Source: Owenia fusiformis
Taxonomy: Eukaryota > Annelida > Polychaeta > Sabellida > Oweniidae
Assembly (NCBI GenBank): GCA_903813345.2
Contig: CAIIXF020000011.1
Location: 35,932,166 to 35,996,165 of the forward strand
DNA: 64,000 nt
Direction of reading: 5' to 3'
The position numbers were made by a program, and so were the translations under genes. The notes under the pieces were generated by a model. It was not told the DNA's origin, did no database searches, and worked only from the letters and a program-made list of their open reading frames with translations. Positions within the stretch are counted from its first letter, which is position 1. Every line of letters starts with the position of its first letter. This document shows, one piece after another, positions 63,376-64,000 of this stretch.

Positions 63376-64000
63376 ACCATTTATACAGTTGTAATATAAT
63401 CAATCAATTTACTGCTTCTCAAATATAATCTCAGAGACTATTCATATCTTCAAAGTACTCTGCAATCAGGCTGTTTCATTAATGACGCTGTGCCCCATTT
63501 AACTGGCCATAGTTCACCAAAATGCACATTGCATCATTTAGCCACATACATTTTCAATACAAAATGTTTATATAAAGTTGTTTAATCTTCTGAATGTCAT
63601 GAAAACCAAAATCAATGAGCAAAGATCTTATTTGGGCTTCTTATGGTCACAAAGTAAACATTGTGTAGTTCTATGTTTGTTTGAGTTTGTTTTGTAATAC
63701 TCCCCTGACCGACCCAGGATGTGCCGTTGTCATAGTTATATCATGACCTCCCTTCCTGACCCAGGATGTGCCGTTGTCAGGTCCTGATTTTGATCACCTT
63801 GAGTTTCTAATGTCAGGGTGTATATTACTCAGGAAAAGGTCACGCTTTAAAATCCTGAATACACTTTGGAAATGAAAATTGGTTAAAAAAAAGTTAACAA
63901 TGTAGAATTCTAATTTACTGTAATTGAAAATGTTAAAATATGTAACAACTACTTTTTCAAAATTTTAGGCGATTGGGATGGGCATGATTGAAAAAGCATG
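63376..64000. other. No gene seen
   Basis: A ~30-base direct duplication ('gacccaggatgtgccgttgt') occurs at about 63712 and 63759. Nothing else was recognised up to the window edge. Confidence 0.4.

Overview
This is a piece of an animal nuclear genome: AT-rich, with GT-AG introns and a very high load of short non-autonomous transposons and minisatellites. A bivalve or another lophotrochozoan marine invertebrate is the likeliest source. The repeat styles (the repeated tacatgta motif, Tc1-like and TTAA-flanked foldback elements, long (GTCC)n-headed intronic elements, 'gggcgtagccagc' elements) fit that, but this is an inference and the phylum is not proven.

Layout. 1-10.3 kb is repeat-rich with no recognisable gene. 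At 10.6-10.8 kb there is a possible first coding exon of an unidentified minus-strand gene. From 11.5 to 46.7 kb lies one plus-strand gene, the orthologue of TRAPPC10 (a TRAPPII complex subunit). Twenty exons chain in frame through 19 introns to a TAA at 46654; only the short N-terminal exon was not found. Tail to tail with it, at 47.2-50.0 kb on the minus strand, is a four-exon gene for a 562-residue intracellular VWA-domain protein, in which two copies of an unfamiliar ~90-residue module flank a basic linker and the VWA domain. From 52 to 63.4 kb there is no gene, only a succession of unrelated minisatellites (43, 36, ~135, 59, 50 and 35 bp units), one of them interrupted by a clean 326-bp transposon insertion.

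The most unusual feature is inside TRAPPC10. At four separate introns, an unrelated minisatellite has amplified a unit made of the last bases of the intron, the 3' splice site and the head of the following exon: 21 copies of ~180 bp, 9 of 73 bp, 22 of 61 bp and 8 of 93 bp. Only the last copy in each array continues into a full exon. A fifth array (4 x 44 bp) abuts an acceptor without including it, and a sixth acceptor is preceded by possible decayed decoys. I saw no comparable array at a 5' splice site. The transcript therefore carries about 60 near-identical acceptors, of which four are productive, so the gene is either a natural experiment in 3' splice-site choice or a product of a process that targets intron-exon junctions.

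The 12-kb intron at 31963-43942 holds a second structure: two inverted arms about 9.4 kb apart, each with a ~200-bp terminal repeat and a 50-bp satellite centred on a perfect 16-bp palindrome, plus a 394-bp deletion derivative of the same element inside the acceptor array.
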